A stretch of 33,780 bases of DNA from Pelotomaculum sp. UBA3103 (GCA_002365855.1 DFAP01000034.1:1-33780); one strand, 5' to 3'. Numbered from the stretch's first letter, positions 22,253-31,575 are shown. Translations and numbers: made by a program. Notes: generated by a model from the sequence alone, not told the origin.

Positions 22253-25200
22253 GTGACCCAACTTACCGATGCAGGTCAAAAAGTTTTTAACGCGCGTTAC
22301 GCGCTGAGGGATGAAAAAGGTAACATTATTGAAACGTTTGAGCAGGCGGTTTACCGCCTTGCCCGGGCAGCAGCGGGCGCCGAAAAAGAAAACCAGAAAC
22401 ATTGGGAAGAAAAATTCGCCAGTTTGATGGGTGAGCTTCTATTTGTTCCCTCTACTCCCATCTGGGCCAACATGGGAAAACTTGACCGGCCCTGGCAGCC
22501 TTCCGCGTGCTTTGTTCTGTCTGTGGAAGATACACTGCATTCCATGTATGAGACATTGATGTCGACCGCCCTTGTTTTTAAATCCGGCGGCGGCGTGGGA
22601 TATAACTTCAGCAACATCAGGCCGCGTGGTGCCCTGGTGCAGTCAACCAAGGGCAAGGCTTCCGGCGTTGTTGAACTGGTCAAGCTTTACAATGCCTCCT
22701 CCAACATGGTCATGCAGGGCGGCGTGCGCCGGGGAGCTTCAATGGCAATAATGAACATTGACCATCCGGAAATTGTTGATTTCATCAATGCCAAGCTGGA
22801 TGGCGGCCTTACCAACTTCAACCTGTCGGTTGGTGTCACGGATGCTTTTATGGAAGCCCTCGAGCAGGGAGCCGAGTGGCAGCTTTCCTTTAACGGCCAG
22901 GTACACGAAGTAATCCCCGCATCCGAACTATGGGAATTTATAGTTAAAGCAGCTCATGCCTGCGGCGACCCGGGTATTATTTTTATTGACCGCCTGCAGA
23001 GGCACAACCCCGTACAGGAAAGGGTAATCAATGCAACCAATCCCTGCATTACAGGAGAAACCTGGGTCTCAACAGCTGAAGGCCCACGTATGGTTAAGGA
23101 CCTTCTCGGCAGGCAGTTTAGGGCCATTATCAACGGAAAACCCTATAAAACCGGAGTAAACGGGTTTTTTAAGACTGCGACAAAGACAGTTGTAAGCCTG
23201 AACACTCTTGAAGGTCATAGCCTTAGGCTCACCGCTGATCACAAAGTACTTCGCGTAATTGACAAAACCCGCCATGTTTTAAAGAGTGAATGGACACTTG
23301 CTTCCAACCTGGCGCCCGGTGATAAGATTGCCCTGCATAATCATCGACTCCTTAAGAAGTGGCCCGGTTCTTTAACTGAAGGGGAGGGATACCTGCTGGG
23401 CCTCCTGGTTGGAGACGGGGTTTTAAAGAATGATTCCGCCGTTCTGAGCGTCTGGCACAGGGAACCTGCCGTGAATGACACCGGGTTGAACGGTAGTTTC
23501 TCCATGATGAAGGCGGCGTTAGATTTTGCCATGGAATTACCCCACCGCCGTGACTTCACCGGATGGTCCCTGATAAGGGGGCGGAACGAGTACAGGTTAA
23601 AGTTGGGATACCTGAAAGATCTGTCCGAAAGAATGGGGTTGCGACCAGGGAACAAAACGATTACGCCTGAAATAGAAAAAGCCTCTTCTGACGGTTACGC
23701 CGGCTTTTTAAGGGGGTTTTTCGATGCAGACGGTACAGTTCTCGGAGACCAGAACAAGGGAGTAAGCATTCGCCTGTCACAGAGCAATTTAGAAATCCTT
23801 CACGCCGTTCAGCGGATGCTGCTGAGATTCGGTATTGCCAGCACCGTTTATGAGAACAGGCGGCCCGCTGGTGTAAAACTCCTGCCGGACGAAAAGGGTG
23901 GACTAAAAGAATATAGTGTCAAGACGCAGCATGAACTGGTAATCAGTAATGATAACATCCTGGTTTTTGCTGACTGTATTAACTTTGGGGATAGTGAAAA
24001 GAACAAAAAGTTAAACCGGTTAATTGAAGGTTACAGGCGAAATGTCAATCGCGAGCGCTTTTTAGCAACAGTATCATCTATTACCGAGGACGGCACAGAA
24101 GATGTCTACGACGTGCAGGTGCCGGGTGTTAACGCTTTTGACGCCAATGGCATCTTTGCACATAACTGCGGCGAACAACCTTTATACCCGGGCGAATCCT
24201 GCCTCTTGGGAAGCATAAACCTGGCCCGGATGTTATCAGAAGACAGCCGGATCAACCATGACTTGTTTAAAGATACGGTTTCTACTGCTGTCCGATTCCT
24301 GGACAACCTTATAGATGTCGCAGAGTACCCTCTGCCTTTAATTGCGGAAGCAACCAGGGCAACACGAAAAATCGGCCTGGGCTTCACAGGCCTTGCCGAC
24401 GCCCTGATTAGGGCGGGTCTGCCCTATGACTCCAAAGATGGCAGAAAATATGCGGGTTATATTACAGAGCTGATGAGGAAAACTGCCGGCGAAACCTCCC
24501 GGGAACTGGCAGAGGAAAAAGGCTGTTTCCCTGAGTGGGAGCACAGCACATTTTACCCCGAAGAGAAACGAAGAAACGCCACCTGCGTCACTATTGCTCC
24601 AACCGGCTCTGTAACTACCATGGCCGGCTGCGAAGGATACGGCATCGAACCGATATTTGCGGTAGCTTACAAGAAATCAACTTATGTAGCAGGGGATTTT
24701 GAAGTATTCAGCCCGTTGTTCCTTGAAGCGTGCCGGAGGCACGGAGTTGCAAAAGACATCCTGGAGGAAGTGGCCCGGCGGGGCGACTGCCAGGGCATAG
24801 ACGGGATCCCTGAAGAAATATCAGCGATTTTTAAAGGAGCTCAAGAGATTTCCCCTGAGAATCATATTCTAATGCAGGCTGAAGTTCAAAACCATGTGGA
24901 CAATGCCGTCAGCAAAACTATCAACCTGCCAAAAACCGCCACTACTGAAGATATTGAACAATGTTACAGTATGGCCTACGAACTCGGTTTAAAAGGCATT
25001 ACAGTTTTCCGCGACGGTTGTAAAGAAGGCACGGTAACAGTGGGCAGGAAGGCAGACTCTCCGGGGAAAACAGTGTTAAGTCGCGGTGAAATATTACCCA
25101 GGCCGAGAAGCGCCCACGGTATGACCCACCGGCTGGATACCGGCTGTGGCAAGCTGTATCTCACCGTCAATTACCAGCCTGACAGCGGCGAGATTTTAGA

Positions 25201-25573
25201 AACGTTCATCACTACCGGGTCAGACGGCGGCTGCCTGGTATATACCGAGGCCGCATCAAGGCTTATCAGCCTGGCGATTCGCGGGGGTATACCGGTTGAA
25301 GAGATAGTCGAGCAGTTACAGGGCACTCACTCCTGCCCTTCTTACATGCTTGCCAAAGGCAAGGGCAGAAACCTTTCGCCCGGCAAGTCCTGCGCTTCGG
25401 CGATAGCATACAAGATAGCTAAAATTAAAGCAGAGTTGGATAAGAGGTTCAACGGAGACAGCGGACATGAAGAAATGATGGCGGATGGAACCCTGTTTTG
25501 CGAGTGTGGGCAAATACTTGAGCGGGCCGAAGGGTGTTTGATTTGCAGAAGCTGCGGTTTCTCGAAATGCTAA
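22253..25573 (+). CDS. nrdJ: B12-dependent class II ribonucleotide reductase with intein
   Basis: Precursor of 1106 residues; after splicing, 732 residues of adenosylcobalamin-dependent reductase that makes deoxynucleotides without oxygen. Seen: the SACFVLSVEDTL cysteine (Cys86, redox pair), the loop KSGGGVGYNFSNIRPRGA, and the radical-site motif N-P-C-G-E, split by the intein between Pro264 and Cys639. Downstream are PLYPGESCLLGSINLARM and APTGSVTTMAGCEGYGIEP. The C-terminal TSCPD-type region (HRLDTGCGKLYLTVNY) and a zinc ribbon FCECGQILERAEGCLICRSCGFSKC are typical of NrdJ. There is no N-terminal ATP-cone. The start is GTG with AAAGGTGG upstream. No nrdR gene or recognisable cobalamin riboswitch is close by. 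It stands alone. Confidence 0.96.
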   Translation: MTQLTDAGQKVFNARYALRDEKGNIIETFEQAVYRLARAAAGAEKENQKHWEEKFASLMGELLFVPSTPIWANMGKLDRPWQPSACFVLSVEDTLHSMYETLMSTALVFKSGGGVGYNFSNIRPRGALVQSTKGKASGVVELVKLYNASSNMVMQGGVRRGASMAIMNIDHPEIVDFINAKLDGGLTNFNLSVGVTDAFMEALEQGAEWQLSFNGQVHEVIPASELWEFIVKAAHACGDPGIIFIDRLQRHNPVQERVINATNPCITGETWVSTAEGPRMVKDLLGRQFRAIINGKPYKTGVNGFFKTATKTVVSLNTLEGHSLRLTADHKVLRVIDKTRHVLKSEWTLASNLAPGDKIALHNHRLLKKWPGSLTEGEGYLLGLLVGDGVLKNDSAVLSVWHREPAVNDTGLNGSFSMMKAALDFAMELPHRRDFTGWSLIRGRNEYRLKLGYLKDLSERMGLRPGNKTITPEIEKASSDGYAGFLRGFFDADGTVLGDQNKGVSIRLSQSNLEILHAVQRMLLRFGIASTVYENRRPAGVKLLPDEKGGLKEYSVKTQHELVISNDNILVFADCINFGDSEKNKKLNRLIEGYRRNVNRERFLATVSSITEDGTEDVYDVQVPGVNAFDANGIFAHNCGEQPLYPGESCLLGSINLARMLSEDSRINHDLFKDTVSTAVRFLDNLIDVAEYPLPLIAEATRATRKIGLGFTGLADALIRAGLPYDSKDGRKYAGYITELMRKTAGETSRELAEEKGCFPEWEHSTFYPEEKRRNATCVTIAPTGSVTTMAGCEGYGIEPIFAVAYKKSTYVAGDFEVFSPLFLEACRRHGVAKDILEEVARRGDCQGIDGIPEEISAIFKGAQEISPENHILMQAEVQNHVDNAVSKTINLPKTATTEDIEQCYSMAYELGLKGITVFRDGCKEGTVTVGRKADSPGKTVLSRGEILPRPRSAHGMTHRLDTGCGKLYLTVNYQPDSGEILETFITTGSDGGCLVYTEAASRLISLAIRGGIPVEEIVEQLQGTHSCPSYMLAKGKGRNLSPGKSCASAIAYKIAKIKAELDKRFNGDSGHEEMMADGTLFCECGQILERAEGCLICRSCGFSKC
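23045..24166 (+). mobile_element. Intein with LAGLIDADG homing endonuclease in NrdJ
   Basis: In-frame 374-residue intein (precursor residues 265-638). It starts with Cys265 (CITGETWVSTAEGPRMVKDLL, block A). Block B is GHSLRLTADHKVLRV with the TxxH histidine. Two dodecapeptide endonuclease motifs follow: YLLGLLVGDGVL (from residue 380) and FLRGFFDADGTV (from 485), each with its catalytic acid. Blocks F and G read VYDVQVPGVNAFDANGIFAHN, ending in His-Asn before Cys+1. All splicing residues are present, so it should be active. The element is a selfish homing unit. Confidence 0.95.
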
Positions 25574-25762
25574 GTGGATGTTCAAACAAGTGAGTCAGCC
25601 AAAATTATTTCTTACAGTAAAATACAATTTCGTGTTTTCCTATACCGAGTTTTTTTTCAAAATACCCGCACTTGCATAAAAATATAAAATATATTTTTTT
25701 TGAAGCCTCCACCAGCGACTCAAAATTACCCTGCCCCTATTCCTAACCGGTCATTCTCGTAG

Positions 25763-25807
25763 AAAAAAGTGGCCCCGCTGCTTAAAAACAGTTTACTGCA
25801 GGGCCAC
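25763..25807 (-). terminator. Intrinsic terminator for the DUF134/DUF5320 pair
   Basis: On the minus strand GTGGCCC...GGGCCAC with extra inner pairing (GCAG with its partner) is followed by six T. The rest of 25574-25837 holds nothing else I can support. Confidence 0.65.
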
Positions 25808-25837
25808 CTTCCATGTCTACACATTTGTTTTTGTGAA

Positions 25838-26221
25838 TTAACCTTCGCTTTCTGAACCTTCAAGTTCAGAGAGTCTCTTTTCAATTTGGGATAGCTGATC
25901 CTTCAGAATTTTTGCTTCACTTGACAGATAAGCTTTTTCATCTTGCGGGTCAGGCTGGTTGTTATAGGTATAATTAGGTACAGGGATGTATTGCTGAGCG
26001 CTATACTGGTATCCCCCGCTGAAAGGACGTCTTAAACAGCGTCCCCGGAATCCCCGGCCGTTGCTCTGGCCGAAACCCGCTCCCTGTCCGCGCCCATAGC
26101 CATACCCGAAAAACGGTACCGAATTCATATAACCCGGCGCTCCATTGCCAGCGCAATACCCGGTTCCTCTACCACTGCGAGGCCCTAATCCAAGCGGTCC
26201 AGTCCTGTCTCCTCCAGGCAT
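25838..26221 (-). CDS. DUF5320-domain protein
   Basis: Small protein of 127 residues. The N-terminus MPGGDRTGPLGLGPRSGRGTGYCAGNGAPGYMN is the DUF5320 signature. The middle is rich in Gly, Phe, Tyr and Arg (FGYGYGRGQGAGFGQSNGRGF), and the C-terminus holds a short coiled coil (SEAKILKDQLSQIEKRLSELEG). The ATG at 26221 is preceded by AAGGAGGTG; a start 10 codons earlier (26251) lacks that site. It is encoded about 100 bp after the UPF0251 regulator and probably in the same transcript. Such genes are often found near dinitrogenase-cofactor-like proteins, but none is here. Function unknown. Confidence 0.8.
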   Translation of the reverse strand: MPGGDRTGPLGLGPRSGRGTGYCAGNGAPGYMNSVPFFGYGYGRGQGAGFGQSNGRGFRGRCLRRPFSGGYQYSAQQYIPVPNYTYNNQPDPQDEKAYLSSEAKILKDQLSQIEKRLSELEGSESEG

Positions 26222-26320
26222 AATGGTACACCTCCTTCTTTTAATATTCATGTATTTAAGAGCAAATAAAACCGTTGAAAAACATACAACCGGCTATTAT
26301 AAACATCTGTAATCTGTCAA

Positions 26321-26779
26321 TTACCTTCTCCTCCTACCCGGCCCTGCCCACGGCGGGGGGCCCCATCCATGTCCGTGGTGGTGGTTTGAATGTTCCGTCC
26401 CACACGACGGACACAGCTGGTTCCTTCCCCTCTTTGCGTCAAGGAGATTTTCCCATTCATAACCGCAGGAATGGCAAAACCAGCGTCCGACTATCTTGTG
26501 ATTTCCAAACTCTATTCTTATTGTCTTCCCTTCTATTATTGCAGCGGCCAACTTGGTTCTGGCCGAAGTTAAAATTCTTTGAAAAGTGCTTTGGGCCAGT
26601 TGCATGTATTCGGCTGACTCCTGTTGATCCAGACCTAAATAATCTTTAAGCCGTAAAGCTTCCCATTCGTCGATGTTGATGATAATTTCACCGGCTTCCG
26701 GTACCTGGACTCCGCCAGGACTAAAATATGTTACAGTTGGAAAAAAACCAACCCGGCGCGGTTTCGGCGGTCTGGGCAC
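26321..26779 (-). CDS. UPF0251/DUF134 DNA-binding protein
   Basis: Protein of 152 residues. The N-terminal DUF134 domain (MPRPPKPRRVGFFPTVTYFSP, then EIIINIDEWEALRLKDYLGLDQQESAEYMQLAQSTFQRILTSARTKLAAAIIEGKTIRI) holds a sigma-like helix-turn-helix. The C-terminus is a zinc ribbon (CHSCGYEW...CPSCG) and a His/Gly/Pro-rich tail. Start is GTG at 26779 with a GAGGAAG site upstream. It probably acts as a repressor. Operator-like palindromes sit on its own consensus promoter, suggesting autoregulation. It is followed by the DUF5320 gene. Confidence 0.88.
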   Translation of the reverse strand: MPRPPKPRRVGFFPTVTYFSPGGVQVPEAGEIIINIDEWEALRLKDYLGLDQQESAEYMQLAQSTFQRILTSARTKLAAAIIEGKTIRIEFGNHKIVGRWFCHSCGYEWENLLDAKRGRNQLCPSCGTEHSNHHHGHGWGPPPWAGPGRRRR

Positions 26780-26840
26780 TTGAATTCACTTCCTCTTTCC
26801 TATCTAAACTTAGTTTGTTTATCCTGTGGAAAATTATTAA

Positions 26841-26888
26841 TGGGTATATACCCAATACCATTATAAAATAATTATGGGTATATGTCAA
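26841..26888 (-). promoter_or_regulatory. Consensus promoter with two operator-like sites
   Basis: Minus-strand TTGACA (26883-26888), a 17-bp spacer and TATAAT (26860-26865): perfect sigma-70-type elements. The palindrome TGGGTATATACCCA (26841-26854) lies just downstream of the -10, at the transcription start. The related half-palindrome TGGGTATATG (26875-26884) overlaps the -35. Two sites bracketing a consensus promoter imply strong repression, probably by the DUF134 protein. Confidence 0.75.
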
Positions 26889-26971
26889 AAACTTTTAAAT
26901 TTTTTTTTGTGGGTGAAGATTCAAATATGTGGTCAAGCCCCATTTTACTAATAATTTTTCTTATGAAACAC

Positions 26972-27023
26972 AAAAACCGCCAAGCGACGGTCACCAAAAA
27001 CTCAGGCGCCGGGTGCCTGAGTT
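26972..27023 (-). terminator. Tandem terminators after the D-amino acid aminotransferase gene
   Basis: On the minus strand ACTCAGGC...GCCTGAGT plus a T run (26996-27022), followed by ACCGTC-GCTT-GGCGGT plus a T run (26972-26991). Together they end the aminotransferase transcript. The rest of 26890-27095 holds no gene I can support. Confidence 0.6.
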
Positions 27024-27095
27024 ATGCATAAGTTATGCGATATTTCTATCAAAGACCTCGAAAATTTTACATTGTCTGTACAACTATAAAAACCC

Positions 27096-27932
27096 TTACC
27101 GGAGCGCGACAAAACCTTCATGAATACGCGCTGTTACAGGGCCGGGCTTCCCATTCCCGATTATATTTCCGTCAACATTGACCACCGGCACGATTTCAGC
27201 GATAGTTCCTGTAATGAAAACCTCCTCCGCCTTCATCAGTTCAGAAATATTAAAAGGCTCGACCCTGGCCCTCACACCTAGAGAATCAGCCACCTCCAGG
27301 ACAAAGTGCCGGGTAACACCTGAAAGTATCCGGTTGTCCGCCGGGTGAGTCATTAAAACTTCATCCTTAAAGATGAAGATATTACTGGAGGCGCCCTCCG
27401 TAACTGTCCCATACTCCAGCACAAAAACAGCCTCATCCGCCCCGGCTTGATGTGCCCTGTGCTTGGCCAGTACGCCGGCCTGCAGTGAAATGGTTTTTAT
27501 GTTGCACATCTGCCACCGGAACTCGGGTATGGTTATTACCTTAATTCCTTCGCTGTACATAGCAGGGGGTATCTCAGTCATATTACGGACGGTTATCAAT
27601 AAATTTGGCTGCAGGTCCTCTTTAAAAACGTGGCTTCTGGGAGCTGTGCCGCGGGTCACCTGGATATATATTATCGCTTCCTTGATCCCGCTTTTTGCAA
27701 GGATATTTTCCGCTATGTCTTTAAGCTTTATTAATCCCCAGGGCAAGGTTATCTCTACAGCTGCCGCGCTCGATTCCAGGCGATTCAGATGCTCTTCAGG
27801 GGCAAACATCACCCCGTCATAGGCCCTTACAACTTCATATACACCGTCGCCAAAGTTATAGCCGCGGTCAGCAATTGAAACAAAGGCATCTTTAAGAGGA
27901 CCCAGCCAACCGTTCAGATAAGCCAATTCCAT
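27096..27932 (-). CDS. dat: D-alanine/D-amino acid aminotransferase
   Basis: Fold-type IV PLP enzyme of 278 residues that should interconvert D-amino acids and 2-oxo acids (D-alanine, D-glutamate for peptidoglycan). Seen: SIADRGYNFGDGVYEVVRAYDGVMFAPEEHLNRL, IYIQVTRGTAPRSH, RWQMCNIKTISLQAGVLAKHRAHQAG with the PLP lysine (CNIK), and TVTEGASSNIFI followed by RILSGVTR. These match the D-alanine aminotransferase pattern rather than branched-chain (BCAT) enzymes. ATG at 27932 with AAGGTGAT upstream; a TTG two codons earlier is possible. It is a single gene. Confidence 0.85.
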   Translation of the reverse strand: MELAYLNGWLGPLKDAFVSIADRGYNFGDGVYEVVRAYDGVMFAPEEHLNRLESSAAAVEITLPWGLIKLKDIAENILAKSGIKEAIIYIQVTRGTAPRSHVFKEDLQPNLLITVRNMTEIPPAMYSEGIKVITIPEFRWQMCNIKTISLQAGVLAKHRAHQAGADEAVFVLEYGTVTEGASSNIFIFKDEVLMTHPADNRILSGVTRHFVLEVADSLGVRARVEPFNISELMKAEEVFITGTIAEIVPVVNVDGNIIGNGKPGPVTARIHEGFVALR

Positions 27933-28090
27933 CAACAATCACCTTCCCTGGGGCTCTAAGATAACTTTAATTATTCACCTTTGGACTATATCTTTCCTTC
28001 TTGAGAAGTGTAAAGAATAACTTAGACTTTCATGGAGCTGAGGGGTCACCATCAGTAGGATGAAATAACCTATTTTTCATTAGATAAAAT

Positions 28091-28165
28091 TTAATAACTT
28101 AGGTACCGGGTACCGATTCCCATTTTACCAATAACTTAATAACTTAGTTACCCGGTACGATACGT
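28091..28165. repeat. GGTACCGGGTACC repeat cluster
   Basis: Contains AATAACTTAGGTACCGGGTACCG (28093-28115), then a diverged second unit with AATAACTTAATAACTTAGTTACCCGGTAC and a GTACGATACGTACGGTACC stretch reaching to just before carB. The first unit is the reverse of the element at 21543. There is no coding capacity. Confidence 0.6.
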
Positions 28166-28172
28166 ACGGTAC

Positions 28173-31100
28173 CTACGAGTGATATTCTTGTAAAGATTTT
28201 ACACCGGCTTCCTCAAAGTTATTTTCTATATAAGCCGCGATACCTCTGGCACTGGCCAGGGCTGCCGACAGGGTGGTGATGTACGGGACGTTATACTTGA
28301 TTGCTGTCTTGCGGATATAAGAGTCATCGTGTTGGCTGAGTTTTCCGGACGGGGTGTTGATCACCAGGTTGATCTCCTTATTTGTAATGCCATCGACTAT
28401 ATTGGGGCGGCCCTGAAATAATTTTTTTATCTCTTCGGATATGATCCCATTTTTTTTCAGGAAATTGTGGGTTCCTTCCGTAGCTTTAATCTTAAAGCCC
28501 AGCTTGCTAAATTCCCTGGCTGTTTCCAGTACAGCCGGCTTGTCCTGATCGGTCACACTGATCAGAACGGTTCCGGATATGGGAAGAGGAGTCTGTGTCG
28601 CTTCTTGAGCTTTATAAAACGCCAGGCCAAATGAGTCGGCGATTCCCAATACTTCACCGGTCGAACGCATTTCCGGCCCCAGTACCGGGTCGACTTCCTG
28701 GAACATATTAAACGGAAAAACTGCCTCTTTTACCCCGAAATGAGGAATTCTTTTTGAGATTAGTCTGTTGATGGAGGACTTTTTACCTGTTTTGGCCGCT
28801 AACATTATTTCCGTGGCAATCCGGGCCATTGAGACATTACAGACTTTTGACACAAGGGGAACGGTCCGTGAAGCTCTCGGATTGGCTTCCAGAACATAGA
28901 CCTTGTCATCGGCAATGGCGTACTGCATATTCATCAGGCCAACCACGTTCAGTTCTCTGGCAATCTTCTTGGTATATTCCACAATTGTTTCAAGATGTTT
29001 GGCTTCAATACTAATCGGCGGAATCACACAGGCCGAGTCTCCGGAATGGATGCCTGCCAGTTCAATATGCTCCATTACAGCCGGCACAAAAGCGTCTGTG
29101 CCATCGGCGATTGCGTCCGCTTCCGCTTCAACAGCATCTTTCAGGAATCTATCGATCAGAATAGGTCTTTCCGGCGTAACCCCGACTGCGGCAGCCAGGT
29201 ACTGGCTGAGCATCTCCTCATCATAAACAACTTCCATCCCGCGCCCGCCCAAAACATATGAAGGCCGGACCATCAAAGGATAGCCAATCCGGTTAGCGAT
29301 GGCCAGGGCTTCCTCAAAATTTACCGCCATACCGGATTCCGGCATGGGTATATCAAGTTTCTCCATGATCTTACGGAACCGGTCGCGGTCTTCAGCGAGG
29401 TCGATAGTTTCCGGTGTGGTGCCGAGAATTTTCACCCCGGCTTTAGCCAGTTCAGCGGCGATATTCAAGGGGGTCTGCCCTCCGAACTGAACGATTACTC
29501 CCAGCGGCTTTTCCTTTTCGTATATGCTCAGCACATCTTCCACTGTCAGTGGTTCAAAGTACAGCTTATCCGATGTGTCATAGTCAGTTGAGACCGTTTC
29601 TGGATTGCAGTTGACAATAACTGTCTCGTAGCCCAGATCGCGCAGGGCAAAGGCCGCGTGTACGCAGCAGTAGTCAAACTCAATTCCCTGACCGATCCTG
29701 TTGGGACCTCCGCCCAGGACCATCACTTTCTGCCGGTCGCTGGATATGGTCTGATCAGGAGCGTTGTAGGTGGAGAAATAGTAAGCTGCGTTTTCGACAC
29801 CGCTTACCGGAACAGCCTCCCATCCTTCTACTATCCCTAAAGCGGTTCTGCGCAGGCGGATTTCTGTTTCCGGCAGGTTTAGCAGCATGGCTAAATAACG
29901 GTCGGCAAAACCGTTCTTTTTAGCCTGGGCCAGCAGTTCGTCCGGTAATTGCCCCTGCTTGTGCTTTAGTATCTCTTCTTCCAGCAAAACAAGTTCTTTC
30001 ATTTGCTCTATAAACCATGGTTTTATGTGGGTCAACCGGTAAAGCTGCTCAATATCGGCACCCTTGCGCAATGCCTCATACATGATAAACTGGCGTTCAC
30101 TCGACGGCTCTGTTAATAGCGACAGCAATTCCTCCAGGGAGCGCCGGTTAAAATCCCTGGCGAAACCCAACCCGTAACGATTGGTTTCCAGGGATCTGAT
30201 CGCCTTTTGAAACGCCTCTTTATAGTTTTTGCCGATGCTCATAACTTCACCGACAGCCCGCATCTGTGTCCCCAGGCGGTCATGGGCGCCGGGAAACTTC
30301 TCAAAGGCCCAGCGGGCAAACTTTATGACCACATAATCACCTGAAGGGGTATATTTATCCAGGGTGCCATCCCGCCAGTAGGGTATTTCGTCCAGAGTCA
30401 AACCGGCCGCCAGCATTGTAGATATCAAAGCGATGGGAAAACCGGTGGCTTTTGAAGCCAACGCAGAGGAGCGGGAGGTGCGGGGATTTATTTCAATGAT
30501 AACCACCCGGCCGGTTTTGGGATCGTGAGCGAACTGAATATTGGTTCCGCCAACTACTTCTATGGCTTCCACAACGTCATAGGAGTATTTTTGCAGCCGT
30601 TGTTGAAGCTCGGGGCTGATAGTCAGCATCGGGGCACTGCAGAAGGAATCACCTGTATGCACACCCATGGCATCAATGTTTTCAATGAAGCAAACGGTAA
30701 TCATCTGGTTTTTGGCGTCCCGAACGACTTCCAGCTCCAGTTCCTCCCAACCCAGTACTGATTCCTCAACCAGGATTTGACCCACCAGACTGGCGGCAAT
30801 CCCACGATTGGCGACAGTCCTTAACTCTTCAACATTATATACCAGGCCGCCGCCGGTGCCTCCCATAGTGTAGGCGGGACGGATAACCACGGGGTATCCC
30901 AGTTCCTGGGCGATACTTTCAGCTTCCTCAACACTGTAGGCCGGTTTGCTGCGGGGCATTTCAATGCCCAGCCGGTTCATCGTTTCTTTGAAGGCGATCC
31001 GGTCTTCACCACGTTCAATGGCATCTACCTGTACACCGATTACCTGGACACCATATTTTTCCAAAATACCGGTCTTGTATAGTTCCGAACTCAAGTTTAA

Positions 31101-31385
31101 AGCCGACTGACCCCCTAAATTTGGCAGCAGCGCGTCAGGCCGTTCTTTAGCTATAATGTCAGACAGGCTTTTTAAATTTAGTGGCTCAATGTAAGTTACA
31201 TCCGCAATTCCCGGATCCGTCATAATTGTCGCTGGATTTGAATTAACTAAAACAATCTGGTAACCTAATTTCCGCAGGGCTTTGCAAGCTTGGGTACCGG
31301 AATAGTCAAATTCACAAGCCTGTCCAATCACAATCGGGCCTGAACCAATAATTAGAATCTTATTAATGTCGGTTCGTTTTGGCAT
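28173..31385 (-). CDS. carB: Carbamoyl-phosphate synthase large subunit
   Basis: Synthetase subunit of 1070 residues, the usual length, making carbamoyl phosphate from ammonia (channelled from CarA), bicarbonate and two ATP for pyrimidines and arginine. It has two homologous ATP-grasp halves: the first opens MPKRTDINKILIIGSGPIVIGQACEFDYSGTQACKALRKLGY and has NLGGQSALNLSSEL, PAYTMGGTGGG and EINPRTSRSSALASKATGFPIA; the second opens with KVMVLGGGPNRIGQGIEFDYCCVHA and has RPSYVLGGRGMEVVY and EANPRASRTVPLVSKV. A C-terminal allosteric MGS-like domain follows. The ATG has CAGGAGGGT upstream. The small-subunit gene carA is not adjacent, unlike the usual carAB order, so it must lie elsewhere. Confidence 0.98.
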   Translation of the reverse strand: MPKRTDINKILIIGSGPIVIGQACEFDYSGTQACKALRKLGYQIVLVNSNPATIMTDPGIADVTYIEPLNLKSLSDIIAKERPDALLPNLGGQSALNLSSELYKTGILEKYGVQVIGVQVDAIERGEDRIAFKETMNRLGIEMPRSKPAYSVEEAESIAQELGYPVVIRPAYTMGGTGGGLVYNVEELRTVANRGIAASLVGQILVEESVLGWEELELEVVRDAKNQMITVCFIENIDAMGVHTGDSFCSAPMLTISPELQQRLQKYSYDVVEAIEVVGGTNIQFAHDPKTGRVVIIEINPRTSRSSALASKATGFPIALISTMLAAGLTLDEIPYWRDGTLDKYTPSGDYVVIKFARWAFEKFPGAHDRLGTQMRAVGEVMSIGKNYKEAFQKAIRSLETNRYGLGFARDFNRRSLEELLSLLTEPSSERQFIMYEALRKGADIEQLYRLTHIKPWFIEQMKELVLLEEEILKHKQGQLPDELLAQAKKNGFADRYLAMLLNLPETEIRLRRTALGIVEGWEAVPVSGVENAAYYFSTYNAPDQTISSDRQKVMVLGGGPNRIGQGIEFDYCCVHAAFALRDLGYETVIVNCNPETVSTDYDTSDKLYFEPLTVEDVLSIYEKEKPLGVIVQFGGQTPLNIAAELAKAGVKILGTTPETIDLAEDRDRFRKIMEKLDIPMPESGMAVNFEEALAIANRIGYPLMVRPSYVLGGRGMEVVYDEEMLSQYLAAAVGVTPERPILIDRFLKDAVEAEADAIADGTDAFVPAVMEHIELAGIHSGDSACVIPPISIEAKHLETIVEYTKKIARELNVVGLMNMQYAIADDKVYVLEANPRASRTVPLVSKVCNVSMARIATEIMLAAKTGKKSSINRLISKRIPHFGVKEAVFPFNMFQEVDPVLGPEMRSTGEVLGIADSFGLAFYKAQEATQTPLPISGTVLISVTDQDKPAVLETAREFSKLGFKIKATEGTHNFLKKNGIISEEIKKLFQGRPNIVDGITNKEINLVINTPSGKLSQHDDSYIRKTAIKYNVPYITTLSAALASARGIAAYIENNFEEAGVKSLQEYHS

Positions 31386-31536
31386 TTTTACCCTCCTGCC
31401 TCACCAAACTAAATTCATTATTTCTCTTCTGCACAAATTTAAGGCTTGTCAAAAGAAAATTATATCAAAAAAATTATACATTTGTAAGTTAAATAATAAT
31501 AATTCAACGTATTATTGATGATTGCCCTTTAAAAAA

Positions 31537-31575
31537 TTGCCTCATCTTTTGGATGAAGGAGGATCAGATAGGCAA
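31537..31575. other. Hairpin in carB-arsR intergenic region
   Basis: TTGCCT (31537-31542) pairs with AGGCAA (31570-31575), with further pairing of ATC/GAT inside. The 31386-31670 gap otherwise holds the carB upstream region and the arsR promoter. A role in carB regulation is unproven. Confidence 0.3.

Noticed and set aside
26929..27123. 64-residue plus-strand gene
   Set aside because: It runs through the tandem terminator hairpins and into the end of the aminotransferase gene, without a ribosome site.
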